A stretch of DNA of 56,164 nt, taken from assembly GCA_947455455.1 (NCBI GenBank), contig CANGOE010000008.1, positions 1 through 56,164 on the forward strand, read 5' to 3'. Positions 46,374 to 56,084 of the stretch are shown piece after piece; position 1 is the first letter of the stretch; each line of letters begins with the position of its first letter. The position numbers and the translations under genes are program-made. Below the pieces are notes generated by a model, which saw only the letters and a list, made by a program, of their open reading frames with translations, was not told where the DNA came from and did no database searches. The stretch is from Hyphomicrobiales bacterium. Its GTDB lineage: Bacteria; Pseudomonadota; Alphaproteobacteria; Rhizobiales; Beijerinckiaceae.

Positions 46374-48877
46374 GATCTCGCCTTCCGCCTTGTTTGACGT
46401 TGCCTTTGTGGCAGATGTGCCTTGGCCCGTCCAGTCTCCCGCCGCATGCCTCGTTTGCCTGCACCACGACCCTTGATGATCCGGCCCTCGCTGAGCATTT
46501 CAAATCGCAGGGCGCCGGCGACGGGGGCGGCTTCGACCAGTTTGACGCTGACCGTATCCCCCAAGCGCCAGCTTTCGCCCGTGCCTTGGCCGATCAGGGC
46601 ATGTGCGCCTTCGTCAAAGGCGTAGTAATCGCCCCCCAGAGTGGCGGCAGGGATGAAGCCATCGGCTCCTGTCTGTTCCAGTTTGACGAACAGGCCGGAT
46701 CGGGTCACGCCTGCCACACGTCCGGTAAAGGTCGCCCCGACCTGTTCGGACAGGTGGAAGGCAATCAGCCGGTCGATGGTTTCGCGTTCCGCACCCATGG
46801 CGCGCCGCTCGGCGGCTGAAATCGTAGTGGCAATGGCGGCCAATTCACCGATTTGCGCATCGGCCAACCCGTCATCGCCCAAGCCGAAGGCACGGATCAG
46901 CGCCCGATGGACGATCAGATCGGCATAACGGCGGATCGGCGAGGTAAAATGCGCATAGCGATGCAAGTTCAGCCCGAAATGGCCGATATTGTCGCGGCTA
47001 TATTCGGCTTGGGCCTGACAGCGCAAAACCAGATCATTGACAAAGGCCTGATGCTCGCTTCCTTCGACCTGCGCCAGAATTTTATTGAAAAAGGCCGGAC
47101 GCAACGCCCCTTGCAAGGTGACCTTGATGCCGACTGTGGCCAGCACTTCGCCCAAAGAGCGCATTTTCTCCATCGAAGGCTCGCCATGCACCCGGTAGAG
47201 CAGGGGCGTGCGCTTGCTTTCCAGCATTTCTGCCGCCGCCACATTGGCGAGAATCATGAATTCTTCGATCAATTTGTGCGCATCCAGCCGCGGCGGGATA
47301 TGCACACGGTCGACACTGCCATCGGCTTTCAGGATGATCTTGCGCTCGGGCAGATCGAGCGCCAGCGGGGCGCGGTCGGTGCGGGCTTTGGTGGCAATCC
47401 GGTAGGCTTCCCACAAGGGTTGCAAGACGGGGGCGAGCAAGGGCGCTGTGGTGTCGTCGGTGTGTCCGTCAATCGCATCCTGCGCCTGCTGGTAGGAGAG
47501 TTTGGCCGCTGACCGCATCATCACCCGATGGAAGCTCTGGCGGCGTTTATGGCCGTCTGCTCCCAATACCATCCGCACTGCCAGTGCCGGTCGATCCTCG
47601 AGCGGTCGCAAGGAGCACAGATTGTTGGAAATCCGCTCCGGCAACATCGGCACGACCCGATCGGGGAAATAGACCGAATTGCCGCGTTCGCTGGCTTCAC
47701 GATCCATCGATGATCCGAACTGCACATAAGCCGCCACATCGGCAATGGCGACAGTCACCACATAGCCGCCCGCATTGGCGGGGTCGGTATCGGCTTCGGC
47801 AAACACCGCATCGTCATGGTCTTTGGCATCGGGCGGATCAATGGTCAGCAAAGGAATGTCGCGCCAATCCTCGCGGCCTTTGAGGCTTGCAGGCGTTGCG
47901 GCTTCCGATTCCTCCAGCGTGGCCGCGGCAAAGCGTGTCGGTATCCCGTGGGCTTCGAGGGCAATCAGGCTGATGGCTTTTTCGGAGGTGATGGAACCAA
48001 GCCGCTCTTTGACCCGTGCCAAAGGCGGCCCCAGACGCGGGGTCGGCCCAAGCGAGGCCGAAACCAGATCGCCGTCTTTCGCGCCGTCTTCATCGCCGGG
48101 ATTGACGCGCAGGATGCGGCCCAATGATTTTTTGTCGACCGGTTCGATGATCCCGCCGCCATGCCCGTCCTTGTTGGCGCGGAACACGCCAAGCGCCTGA
48201 TGGCGGGCGCGTTCGATCAGTTTGATCACCCGTCCCGAATAGGCCTCGTCGCCATCATTCCACAAGCGAAGCAAAGCGCGGTCTTTGACACCGGCGGCAG
48301 GCTGTCCGGGGCGCGGTTTGCGCGGTACCGTTATTCTGATCCGTGGTGCGGGACCTGACAGATCGGGGTCCCATTCCACCGGAGTGGCCCATAAATCGCC
48401 GTCGCGGTCACGGCTGACAATGTCGCACAGCAGGACAGGCGGCAATGCGCCGGCCTTGTGCAACCGCTTGCCGCGCTTCTCGAATTGGCCCTCGTCGGCC
48501 ATCTCCTGCAACAGGCGTTTCAGCGCGATGCGCGCGCCGCCCTTGATACCGAAGGCTTTGGCAATTTCGCGCTTGCCCACTTTGGTGGTCTGGCGGGCGA
48601 CAAATTCGGTGATGGCTTGCCGGCTCGGCAAGTGTTCGGCTCCCGCCATGTCATGCGGCGCTTTTCCATGTGTGGTCAGGCGGGGCGGCGTGGTTTCCAG
48701 CGCCTCGAGCGGCAGATCATCATCCGCGTCAATGGCCTGTGTCTGCTCTCTGATCGTGGTGGACAGTGGATCGACCGCACGCGACGAAGCACCGCCATCG
48801 CGGTTCTTCCCCCATTTTTTCGCCTGCCTGTTGGAGGTAAACGGTGCTTTGGTCGGTTTGTCGGGGGGAAGGGTCAC
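46370..48877 (-). CDS. rnr: Ribonuclease R
   Basis: An 835-residue RNB-family 3'-5' exoribonuclease for structured RNA. A basic, disordered N-terminal region (about 1-75) leads to a winged-helix part (TKVGKREIAKAFGIKGGARI), cold-shock domains, the RNB catalytic site (TIDPPDAKDHDDAVFAE) and one S1 domain near the C-terminus (FTGRVAGVTRSGLFVKLEQ). A Lys/Arg-rich tail ends the protein. The start is a GTG at 48877 without a good ribosome binding site, so the N-terminus is uncertain. It overlaps DUF983 by four bases. Confidence 0.93.
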   Translation of the reverse strand: MTLPPDKPTKAPFTSNRQAKKWGKNRDGGASSRAVDPLSTTIREQTQAIDADDDLPLEALETTPPRLTTHGKAPHDMAGAEHLPSRQAITEFVARQTTKVGKREIAKAFGIKGGARIALKRLLQEMADEGQFEKRGKRLHKAGALPPVLLCDIVSRDRDGDLWATPVEWDPDLSGPAPRIRITVPRKPRPGQPAAGVKDRALLRLWNDGDEAYSGRVIKLIERARHQALGVFRANKDGHGGGIIEPVDKKSLGRILRVNPGDEDGAKDGDLVSASLGPTPRLGPPLARVKERLGSITSEKAISLIALEAHGIPTRFAAATLEESEAATPASLKGREDWRDIPLLTIDPPDAKDHDDAVFAEADTDPANAGGYVVTVAIADVAAYVQFGSSMDREASERGNSVYFPDRVVPMLPERISNNLCSLRPLEDRPALAVRMVLGADGHKRRQSFHRVMMRSAAKLSYQQAQDAIDGHTDDTTAPLLAPVLQPLWEAYRIATKARTDRAPLALDLPERKIILKADGSVDRVHIPPRLDAHKLIEEFMILANVAAAEMLESKRTPLLYRVHGEPSMEKMRSLGEVLATVGIKVTLQGALRPAFFNKILAQVEGSEHQAFVNDLVLRCQAQAEYSRDNIGHFGLNLHRYAHFTSPIRRYADLIVHRALIRAFGLGDDGLADAQIGELAAIATTISAAERRAMGAERETIDRLIAFHLSEQVGATFTGRVAGVTRSGLFVKLEQTGADGFIPAATLGGDYYAFDEGAHALIGQGTGESWRLGDTVSVKLVEAAPVAGALRFEMLSEGRIIKGRGAGKRGMRRETGRAKAHLPQRQRQTRRKARS

Positions 48878-48976
48878 AGGCTGATCCGCTTTGCTACATC
48901 AGCTCTCTTCTCGCATGTTTGGCTTGGCCTTGTCCACAAATGCGGGGGGCTCTGAGAAGGTGACTTGCCCGCCTCC

Positions 48977-50170
48977 TCACTTCCAGCCATAGAGCCAGTC
49001 ATAATCCTCGAGCAATCGGCCGCCTTTTTGCCGGATGACCAGATCACGGGCCAGCGTGAGGGGAAACGGCAGATGATAGATCGAGCCGTTTTTGCGGGCG
49101 GTTTCCTGCACGCGGGTGGCGCGGGGCAGGCGGATTTGCTGGTAAGTGGCAAAGGCTTGCGCGGGATTGTCAGGCGTTTGGGCCAGCAAGTGCGCCACGC
49201 AGGCCGCATCCTCGATGGCCAGAGCCGCGCCTTGCGCCAGAAATGGCAAAACCGGATGGGCCGCATCACCCAGCAAAGTCACCCGTCCAAAGGACCAGCG
49301 CTGGCGCGGGGCGCGGTCATAGAGCGACCAGACCTGCCAATCGGGCATTTGCCGGATCAGTGGTAACAGCGCTGTCCAGCTTTTGAGCTTGCGCTGGAGT
49401 GCCTCGGCATCCCCCGTGCGGGACCATCCGGCCTCATGGGCTTTTTCGCGGGTGACCATGACCAGATTGAATTGCTCGCCGCCACGGATCGGATAGGTCA
49501 CGCCGTGCGCTTGCGCGCCGAGATAGAGCGTGGTGCGCTGTGGCTCGAAAGCGGGGCTGACGGCAGACATCGGCAAAGTGCCGCGCCATGCCTGATAGCC
49601 GCTTGCCTTGGCTTTGCTGGTGTCGCCCAACAGCATCGCCAGATCGGAATGGAGCCCGTCCGCGCCGATAACGGCATGGGCCGTGACGGTCTCGTGCTGG
49701 CTTGTGCCTGTGATGGTGACCTCAAGGCCCTGATCACTGTGGTGGAGGGCTGAGAGGCTTCGGCCGAATTGCAGGCTGATCCCTTGCGTGCCCCTGACAT
49801 GATCGAGCAGGATTTGTTGCAAATCGGCCCGATGAACCACCCAATAGGGCGCACCGAAGCGGTTTTGCATCATATGCAATGGAGCACGGGCCAGCAGATC
49901 GGTTGTCTCGCCGCGCCGCACATCGAGTGACAGGGGAGCACAGGCGGCCCGTGCCAGCGCCTTGCCCAGTCCAAGCCTGATCAGGATATGCGAGGCATTG
50001 GGGGAGAGTTGCAGGCCAGCGCCCACCTCTTCCAGTTTTGTCCGTTTTTCAACAACAGTCACCGAAAACCCGCGCGCGGCGAGGCACAAGGCTGTTGTCA
50101 GTCCGCCAATACCCGCACCGGAAACCACAATCGGGGGAATGATCGGGGAAATGATCGGGGCTTGCGTCAT
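48977..50170 (-). CDS. FAD-dependent monooxygenase (salicylate hydroxylase-like)
   Basis: A 397-residue class A flavoprotein monooxygenase. It has the FAD loop (GAGIGGLTTALCLAARG), the GADGLHS segment and GDAAHPVLPFLAQGAALAIEDA. The aromatic substrate is unknown; similarity to salicylate or 3-hydroxybenzoate hydroxylases is only at family level. No other aromatic degradation genes are nearby. The start is ATG 50170 (a GTG at 50173 also fits). Confidence 0.85.
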   Translation of the reverse strand: MTQAPIISPIIPPIVVSGAGIGGLTTALCLAARGFSVTVVEKRTKLEEVGAGLQLSPNASHILIRLGLGKALARAACAPLSLDVRRGETTDLLARAPLHMMQNRFGAPYWVVHRADLQQILLDHVRGTQGISLQFGRSLSALHHSDQGLEVTITGTSQHETVTAHAVIGADGLHSDLAMLLGDTSKAKASGYQAWRGTLPMSAVSPAFEPQRTTLYLGAQAHGVTYPIRGGEQFNLVMVTREKAHEAGWSRTGDAEALQRKLKSWTALLPLIRQMPDWQVWSLYDRAPRQRWSFGRVTLLGDAAHPVLPFLAQGAALAIEDAACVAHLLAQTPDNPAQAFATYQQIRLPRATRVQETARKNGSIYHLPFPLTLARDLVIRQKGGRLLEDYDWLYGWK

Positions 50171-50192
50171 CACGAAGCCTTATTGAACTGTG

Positions 50193-50212
50193 GAGGCCGG
50201 AGCATCGGCCTC
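50193..50212 (-). terminator. Hairpin after the zf-CHCC gene
   Basis: GAGGCCG (50193-50199) pairs with CGGCCTC (50206-50212). A second 7-bp hairpin, GGCCTGA/TCAGGCC, lies next to it and covers the zf-CHCC stop codon. No T run follows on the minus strand, so termination is uncertain. Confidence 0.3.
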
Positions 50213-50223
50213 ACGGCCTGACA

Positions 50224-50469
50224 TCAGGCCCCATTCGCAGTGTCGAATTCGCAATCGACCGGTGAGCAAATGGTGTGCAGGGTGCTGTCATAGGTGTAAA
50301 GCGTGGAGCAATAGGGGCAAATGGCTTCGGCATCCGACCCCATATCGATGAAAATATGCGGGTGATCGAAGGGCGGTGTTGCCCCGACGCACATGAACTC
50401 GCGGGCATGGACACGGATGGTGTGCAAACCGGAATCGTTTTTGAAGTGCGGGATTGGATGGTCTGACAT
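50224..50469 (-). CDS. Zinc-finger protein, zf-CHCC type (NDUFS6-like)
   Basis: An 81-residue protein. The zinc ligands are a Cys near FMCVGA, a His in FDHPHIFIDM and the CPYCSTLYTYD pair. The family includes the 13-kDa NDUFS6 subunit/assembly protein of mitochondrial complex I and its alphaproteobacterial homologues. It lies between two unrelated minus-strand genes. Its function here is inferred from the family only. Confidence 0.85.
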   Translation of the reverse strand: MSDHPIPHFKNDSGLHTIRVHAREFMCVGATPPFDHPHIFIDMGSDAEAICPYCSTLYTYDSTLHTICSPVDCEFDTANGA

Positions 50470-50552
50470 GTCCACGGCTCCGAAAGACTGGAAAGTGATC
50501 TGTGATAGTGCGGGGGACCATAATCGCTTGTTGCGGATTTCGCCAGTCCGAC

Positions 50553-51896
50553 TTAGCCAAAATTCATGATGACATCGTAGGACAGCCGGATATTGAGCGC
50601 GATGATCGTCAAAGCCGCGCCCATCCCCGTGATGATCTGCCACAGCGGCGCCCGCAAGGCTCCCATTTTGCGTTTAGACGAGACAAACATCAGCAATGGC
50701 ACCACCGCAAACGGCAGTTGCAAGCCCAAGATGACTTGCGAGACGATCAGCAATTGCGCCGTGCCGTGATCTCCCGCCATCAGGCCGACAATGACCGCAG
50801 GGACAATCGCCAGCAGGCGGGTGGCCAGACGGCGCAACCACGGGGCGATGCGGATCGACAGAAAGCCTTCCATCACGATCTGGCCCGACAGGGTCGCGGT
50901 AATGGTGGAGTTCAGCCCGCAACCGATCAGGGCAAGGGCAAACAGCGCGGGAGCGGCAGTCGAACCGAGCAAGGGAGACAGCAAGCCATGCGCCTCGCTC
51001 AATTCCGTGACATCGTGATGGCCGCTGGTATGGAAGGCCGCCGCCGCAAGAATGAGGATCGAGGCATTGACCAGCAGGGCGAAACTGAGCGCGATGGTCG
51101 AATCAAGGGTTGCAAAATGCACATCCTCCTGCCGCTCCTGCGCTGTGACACCTGCAACCCGGGTCTGGATAATGCCACTGTGCAGATAGAGATTGTGCGG
51201 CATGACGGTGGCGCCGATGATGCCCATCGCCAGATAGAGCATTTCGGGATCGGTGACCAAAGAGGTTGTCGGAACAAAGCCGCCCAGCACGCCCGCCCAA
51301 TCAGGCTTGGCAAGGATGATTTGGGCCACCAGACAGGCCGCAATCAGCGCCATCACAGCCATCACAAAGGCTTCGAGCTTGCGGAAGCCGAGTTTTTGCA
51401 AAGCCAGCAACAAAAACACATCCAGCGCGGTGATCGGAATTCCAAGCGTCAGGGGCAGGCCGAACAGCAGTTGCAGGCCGATCGCCGTGCCGATCACTTC
51501 CGCCAGATCGGTGGCGATAATGGCCAGTTCCGCCATAACCCATAAAAACACCGCGACCGGTTTCGGGAAGGCATCACGGCAGGCCTGGGCCAGATCGCGT
51601 CCGCTGGCAATTGCCAGTCGCGCCGCCATGGATTGCAACAGCACAGCCAGAATATTGGAAAACAGGATCACAAACAGCAGGCTGTAGCCAAATTTGGCCC
51701 CGCCATTGAGCGAGGTCGCCCAATTGCCGGGGTCCATATAACCGACCGCCACCAGATAGCCCGGGCCGAGAAAAGACAGGAAACGCCGGAAACTAGTGGC
51801 TTTGCGGTCCACCATCACTGTGCCATGCACATCCGACAGCGATCGTTCATCGCTGACACGGTTCCAACCCAAGCGTCTCATTTTGAAATTCGGCAC
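50553..51896 (-). CDS. mntH: Nramp family divalent metal transporter (MntH-like)
   Basis: About 447 residues with eleven membrane segments, a proton-coupled Mn2+/Fe2+ importer. The first-helix site ([12 protein letters not shown]) and the sixth-helix site ([14 protein letters not shown]) are intact. The GTG at 51896 is preferred since AGGTGA lies four bases before it; an ATG at 51914 is also in frame. Upstream, GCAA-N11-TTGC can be seen, which could be a metal-regulator site, but that is weak. Confidence 0.92.
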   Translation of the reverse strand: MPNFKMRRLGWNRVSDERSLSDVHGTVMVDRKATSFRRFLSFLGPGYLVAVGYMDPGNWATSLNGGAKFGYSLLFVILFSNILAVLLQSMAARLAIASGRDLAQACRDAFPKPVAVFLWVMAELAIIATDLAEVIGTAIGLQLLFGLPLTLGIPITALDVFLLLALQKLGFRKLEAFVMAVMALIAACLVAQIILAKPDWAGVLGGFVPTTSLVTDPEMLYLAMGIIGATVMPHNLYLHSGIIQTRVAGVTAQERQEDVHFATLDSTIALSFALLVNASILILAAAAFHTSGHHDVTELSEAHGLLSPLLGSTAAPALFALALIGCGLNSTITATLSGQIVMEGFLSIRIAPWLRRLATRLLAIVPAVIVGLMAGDHGTAQLLIVSQVILGLQLPFAVVPLLMFVSSKRKMGALRAPLWQIITGMGAALTIIALNIRLSYDVIMNFG

Positions 51897-52306
51897 TGAT
51901 TCACCTCGTCCCATATCGTAAGTCCGGCAGAAACCGCCCGCAAGGTGATAAAGTTTGCATCATTCCTGCGGCGCTTTGACAGACTTGGAGAGAGGTTCAC
52001 ATTTGTTGCATCTTTGTCACACTGGTCGATGAAGCGAATGGTGTAGATGAGCCGGACCACAAATCTGTTGGCTTTGACGACTTTTGCCGAAATCCTGCCA
52101 CAAATCGGCACGAGTTGTGGGGCATTAACCAGAACGGCAAGATCCGCTTCATAGCGGGCTGATGTGACGGTATTGAAACGGGTGTGAGGCAGGGTTCTGC
52201 TTCGTCAGGAAACGGGTTTGTTCAATGGCTTCGGATTTGCAGATGATGCGATCAAGACCGGACGGTTTAAGCCTATTGCTATTGGCCTCGGGATTTTTCA
52301 AACACC
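51897..52306. other. Divergent intergenic region between mntH and exoR-like gene
   Basis: About 410 bp without a supportable gene. A short minus-strand open frame overlapping the mntH start has no ribosome binding site or recognisable sequence. The region must hold both promoters. I see a short hairpin (CCGCT-TCAT-AGCGG near 52145) and no clear -35/-10 pair. Confidence 0.4.
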
Positions 52307-53140
52307 ATGGCTTCTAAGTTGATCAGAACGGCTTTTTATGGCCTGTGCTGTGTCTGCTCCGGCAGTATGGCGGTTTCTGTTTCTTTTGCGCTTGATGCCT
52401 CGCCTGCGCCCACCAATGTCCCGGTGATTTCCGGCCCCTTCAAAACAGTGTCAGAAGCCTTCCGGCTTGGCATGACCCAATATAACAACGGCGACAAAAG
52501 CAGTGCCTTGAAGGCGCTGGAATATGCCGCCGGTCACGGTCATGCGATGGCGGAATGGAAAGTCGGTCGCATGTATGCCGATGGTGACGGGGTCAGCATC
52601 AACAAGCTGAAAGCCTTCGAGCACTTTTCCAAAATCTGCAATGATTATGCGGACGAGACCCCTGATTCCCCCAATGCCCGTTTTGTTGCCAATGCCTTTG
52701 TGGCCATGGGTACGCTTTATCTGGAGGGGATACCGAATACCTATGTCAAAGCCAATGCCGAGCGGGCGCGTGAAGTGTTTGCCTATGCCGCAACCTGGTT
52801 CGGTGATCCCGATGCCCAATACAGTCTGGGCCGTTTGACGCTGGAAGGCGTTGGCGGCAACAAGGATCCACGGCAGGCGTTACGCTGGTTCAATCTTTCG
52901 GCTGAAAAAGGCCATGTGCAATCGCAAGCCATGCTGGGCCATTTGCTGTTCAGCGGGCAGGGAGGCATGTTGCAACGGGCGCGCGGCCTGATGTGGCTCT
53001 CGGTGGCCAAAAATGCCGCCAATCCCGAGCGTGATGGTTGGGTGATTACCCTTTACGACGAGGCCATGGCTGTTGCAGCCGATACCGACAGACTGGCCGC
53101 TACGAGCTATCTCGAACAGCACAGCAAACACAAACAGTAA
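52307..53140 (+). CDS. exoR: ExoR-like periplasmic Sel1-repeat protein
   Basis: A 277-residue protein: a signal peptide (about 1-30), then Sel1 repeats (ALKALEYAAGHGHAMAEWKVG, VFAYAATWFGDPDAQYSLG, ALRWFNLSAEKGHVQSQAMLG). The strings RMYADGDGVSINKLKAFEHF and FVANAFVAMGTLYLEGIPNT match the Rhizobium ExoR type. ExoR holds the ExoS/ChvI two-component system in check in rhizobia, controlling exopolysaccharide and motility. ExoS and ChvI are not in this window. The start has only a weak ribosome binding site. Confidence 0.75.
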   Translation: MASKLIRTAFYGLCCVCSGSMAVSVSFALDASPAPTNVPVISGPFKTVSEAFRLGMTQYNNGDKSSALKALEYAAGHGHAMAEWKVGRMYADGDGVSINKLKAFEHFSKICNDYADETPDSPNARFVANAFVAMGTLYLEGIPNTYVKANAERAREVFAYAATWFGDPDAQYSLGRLTLEGVGGNKDPRQALRWFNLSAEKGHVQSQAMLGHLLFSGQGGMLQRARGLMWLSVAKNAANPERDGWVITLYDEAMAVAADTDRLAATSYLEQHSKHKQ

Positions 53141-53147
53141 CCCTTTG

Positions 53148-53930
53148 TTACAGTGTCAGGTCGATCACCACCGGCACATGGTCGGATGGCTTTTCCCAAT
53201 CGCGCACATGCTCGTCGATCCGCACGCCCGCCAGTGTCGAGGTGGCTTCGGGTGACAATAACAGATGGTCAATTCTGATCCCGTCATTGCGCTGTCTGGC
53301 TCCCGCCTGATAATCCCAGAATGTATAGACAGGCTCATCCGGCAGGCATTGCCGCACGCTGTCGGTCAGGCCAAGCGCTTTCAGGGTCTGAAACCTCTCG
53401 CGGCTTTCGGGTTGGAACAGCGCATCATTGACCCACTTTTCCGGGTGGCGGGCATCCAGCGGGGTCGGGATGACATTATAATCACCGGCCAGCACCAGAG
53501 TTTCCTCCAATTCGAGCAAACCCTTGGCATGGGTGATCAGACGGTCCATCCATGACAGCTTATACGGGAATTTCTCGGTGCCGAGCGGGTTGCCATTGGG
53601 CAGATAGATCGAGGCGACACGCACGACGCCTTTAGAATGGGAGACAACGGCTTCGATATAACGGGCTTGCAGGTCGTCCGCATCGCCGGGCAGACCGATG
53701 CGGATGTCTTCCATCGGCATTTTGGAGAGAATGGCCACACCATTGAAGGTTTTCTGGCCACTGACGGCGACATTATAGCCCAGAGCCTCGATGTCACCGG
53801 CCGGAAAGGCATCATCCATGCACTTCAATTCCTGCAGGCAGAAGATATCGGGTTGGGCCTCGCCCAACCAGCGGGTCAGGTGGTCCAATCGTTGCCGGAT
53901 CGAATTGACGTTCCATGTCGCGATGCGCAT
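53148..53930 (-). CDS. xth: Exodeoxyribonuclease III
   Basis: A 260-residue AP endonuclease/3'-5' exonuclease for base-excision repair. The EEP fold motifs are WNVNSIRQR, LQELKC, GDYNVIPTP and the C-terminal SDHVPVVIDL. The ATG at 53930 has GGGAAAG upstream. It is convergent with the exoR-like gene and divergent from fabD. Confidence 0.95.
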   Translation of the reverse strand: MRIATWNVNSIRQRLDHLTRWLGEAQPDIFCLQELKCMDDAFPAGDIEALGYNVAVSGQKTFNGVAILSKMPMEDIRIGLPGDADDLQARYIEAVVSHSKGVVRVASIYLPNGNPLGTEKFPYKLSWMDRLITHAKGLLELEETLVLAGDYNVIPTPLDARHPEKWVNDALFQPESRERFQTLKALGLTDSVRQCLPDEPVYTFWDYQAGARQRNDGIRIDHLLLSPEATSTLAGVRIDEHVRDWEKPSDHVPVVIDLTL

Positions 53931-53989
53931 TTGGTGCTTTCCCACTCATAATATCTACCGAATCAGACCGTAATCGACAAAGTGGAATG

Positions 53990-54001
53990 AATAAATTTAT
54001 T
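53990..54001. promoter_or_regulatory. AT-rich palindrome upstream of fabD
   Basis: AATAAATTTATT is a perfect 12-bp palindrome in the gap between divergent xth and fabD, about 73 bp before the fabD start. It could be an operator for a fatty-acid regulator; no identity can be given from the sequence. Confidence 0.3.
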
Positions 54002-54074
54002 TTACGTGCCAAAGGCCCTCCTTAACCGGATCGGGTCGCTTGGCATAACGGGTCAAACGAGAACGAGGATCATC

Positions 54075-55037
54075 ATGACACAGGCCACATCACCATTGGC
54101 TTTGACATTTCCGGGGCAGGGCAGTCAGGCTGTCGGCATGGGTTTGGCGTTGGCCGAGCAGTTCAAAGTGGCCCGTGCGGTGTTTGACGAGGTGGATGAG
54201 GCGCTGTCGCAAAAGCTCTCGCAGTTGATTTTCGAGGGGCCGGAAGGGGACCTGACCCTGACCGCCAATGCCCAGCCTGCCTTGATGGCGGTGAGCATGG
54301 CGGTGATGCGGGTGCTGGAAACCGAAACCGGCTTTTCGCTCGCCAAACATGCCCGCTATGTTGCAGGCCATTCACTGGGCGAATATTCAGCCCTTGCGGC
54401 GGCGGGCAGTTTTACGCTGGCCGATACAGCCCGCCTGTTGCGGATTCGCGGCAATGCCATGCAAAAGGCCGTCGCCCCCGGTGAAGGCGCGATGGCGGCT
54501 CTGCTCGGACTCGATTTCGAAGCGGCCGCCGCTGTGGCCGCCGAAGCGGCCCAGGGGGACGTGTGTCAGGCCGCCAATGACAATGGCGGCGGGCAGGTGG
54601 TGATTTCAGGCACCAAAGCGGCCATTGACCGCGCTGTGGAGATCGCCAAGGCCAAGGGGGCGCGCCGTGCTTTGTTGTTGAGCGTATCCGCACCGTTCCA
54701 TTGCGCCTTGATGGCCCCTGCGGCCGAGGCGATGCGCGAGGCGCTGGCCTCTGTCGATATCAAAGCCCCTGCAGTACCCCTGTTTGCCAATGTGCATGCG
54801 GCGGCTGTGTCCGATCCACAGGCGATCCGCGATGGTCTGGTGGCTCAAGTGACCGGCACGGTGCGTTGGCGCGAAAGCATTGCCTCCATGGCGGGCGAAG
54901 GGGTCACCGCCTTTGCCGAAATCGGTGCGGGAAAGGTGCTGAGCGGTCTGGTCAAGCGGATTGCTGACACTGCGGAAGGCTTTTCCATCGGTTCGCCTGA
55001 TGATATTGCCGCCCAACGGGCCCGTTTGGGCGTTTGA
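54075..55037 (+). CDS. fabD: Malonyl-CoA:ACP transacylase FabD
   Basis: A 320-residue enzyme that loads malonyl onto ACP for fatty-acid synthesis. The nucleophile is S100 in VAGHSLGEYSA, preceded by LTFPGQGSQAVGMG, and the catalytic His lies in LSVSAPFHCALMAPA. GAGGAT is four bases before the ATG at 54075. It starts the fabD-fabG-acpP set. Confidence 0.96.
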   Translation: MTQATSPLALTFPGQGSQAVGMGLALAEQFKVARAVFDEVDEALSQKLSQLIFEGPEGDLTLTANAQPALMAVSMAVMRVLETETGFSLAKHARYVAGHSLGEYSALAAAGSFTLADTARLLRIRGNAMQKAVAPGEGAMAALLGLDFEAAAAVAAEAAQGDVCQAANDNGGGQVVISGTKAAIDRAVEIAKAKGARRALLLSVSAPFHCALMAPAAEAMREALASVDIKAPAVPLFANVHAAAVSDPQAIRDGLVAQVTGTVRWRESIASMAGEGVTAFAEIGAGKVLSGLVKRIADTAEGFSIGSPDDIAAQRARLGV

Positions 55038-55051
55038 GAGAGGATAAATCC

Positions 55052-55789
55052 ATGTTTGATCTGACAGGTAAAACCGCACTGGTCACCGGTGCGACAGGCG
55101 GGATCGGCGGCTCTATTGCCCGTGCCTTGCACCAGCAGGGCGCAACTGTGGCCCTTTCCGGCACCCGCAAGGACGTGCTGGAGGCGCTGGCGCATGAGTT
55201 GGGTGAGCGTGCCTTTGTATGCCCTGCCGATCTCTCCGACCCCGCCAGCGTCGAAGCGCTGGTGCCTGCGGCTGAAGTCGCGATGGGCAGTCTCGATATT
55301 CTGGTCAACAATGCCGGTCTGACACGCGACGGCCTGTTCATGCGGATGAAAGACGAGGATTGGGATCTGGTCTTGCGCGTCAATCTGGATGCGGCATTCC
55401 GCCTGTCCCGTTCGGCCATCAAAGGCATGATGAAACGGCGTTGGGGTCGTATTGTCTCGATCACTTCGGTGGTGGGCACCACGGGCAATCCCGGACAAGC
55501 CAACTATGCCGCCTCCAAAGCGGCGCTGGTCGGCATGTCGAAAGCTCTGGCGGCGGAAGTTGCCAGCCGAAATATAACTGTGAATTGCGTGGCGCCCGGT
55601 TTTATCTCGACACCGATGACCGATGTGCTCAATGACAAGCAAAAAGAGACGATTTTAACCTCGGTTCCAGCCAATCGATTGGGCACTCCGGACGAGATCG
55701 GGGCCTCTGTTGTGTATCTTGCCAGCCAAGAAGCATCTTATGTTACAGGCCAGACTTTGCATGTAAACGGCGGAATGGCAATGATTTGA
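55052..55789 (+). CDS. fabG: 3-oxoacyl-ACP reductase FabG
   Basis: A 245-residue short-chain dehydrogenase that reduces beta-ketoacyl-ACP with NADPH. The cofactor loop TGATGGIGG is at 12-20, the NAG motif is VNNAGL, and the catalytic set is S139, Y152 and K156 (YAASK). GAGAGGA is upstream of the ATG. It follows fabD after 14 bases. A weak hairpin (AGGGTG-CATT-CACCCT) follows the gene. Confidence 0.96.
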   Translation: MFDLTGKTALVTGATGGIGGSIARALHQQGATVALSGTRKDVLEALAHELGERAFVCPADLSDPASVEALVPAAEVAMGSLDILVNNAGLTRDGLFMRMKDEDWDLVLRVNLDAAFRLSRSAIKGMMKRRWGRIVSITSVVGTTGNPGQANYAASKAALVGMSKALAAEVASRNITVNCVAPGFISTPMTDVLNDKQKETILTSVPANRLGTPDEIGASVVYLASQEASYVTGQTLHVNGGMAMI

Positions 55790-56084
55790 ACGGGTTAAGC
55801 CCAAAACGATTGTTTTGTTAAGGGTGCATTCACCCTCTCGCATTGCATTTGGAAGTATGATACCAACCCCTCACTTCCGGTTCGGGGGGACTGAAGCTCC
55901 AAGCCTGTGCTTGTTGCCCAACTCCGGTGCGGCCATTTCATGGTGCATAATCATGTGACGGACGTGCCATGCTTTGATCGTGTCTTGCCGGATGTGTGTT
56001 TTCTGATAATCAGCGCGTGATGCGTTGACAATGATACCAACAGTGGCTGTCACAGATGGCCGCTCTCTTTTATGAGGGAATGAC
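55790..56084. other. fabG-acpP spacer
   Basis: 295 bp without a gene. It holds the hairpin AGGGTG-CATT-CACCCT soon after fabG, two copies of ATGATACCAAC (55857-55867 and 56031-56041), a possible -10 box GATAAT (56014-56019) and a TTGACA 14 bases after it. acpP is likely to have its own promoter here, as in other bacteria where ACP is made at high level. Confidence 0.4.

Noticed and set aside
51878-52111. 77-codon minus-strand open frame over the mntH start
   Set aside because: No family match, no ribosome binding site, and it overlaps the start of the Nramp gene in another frame.
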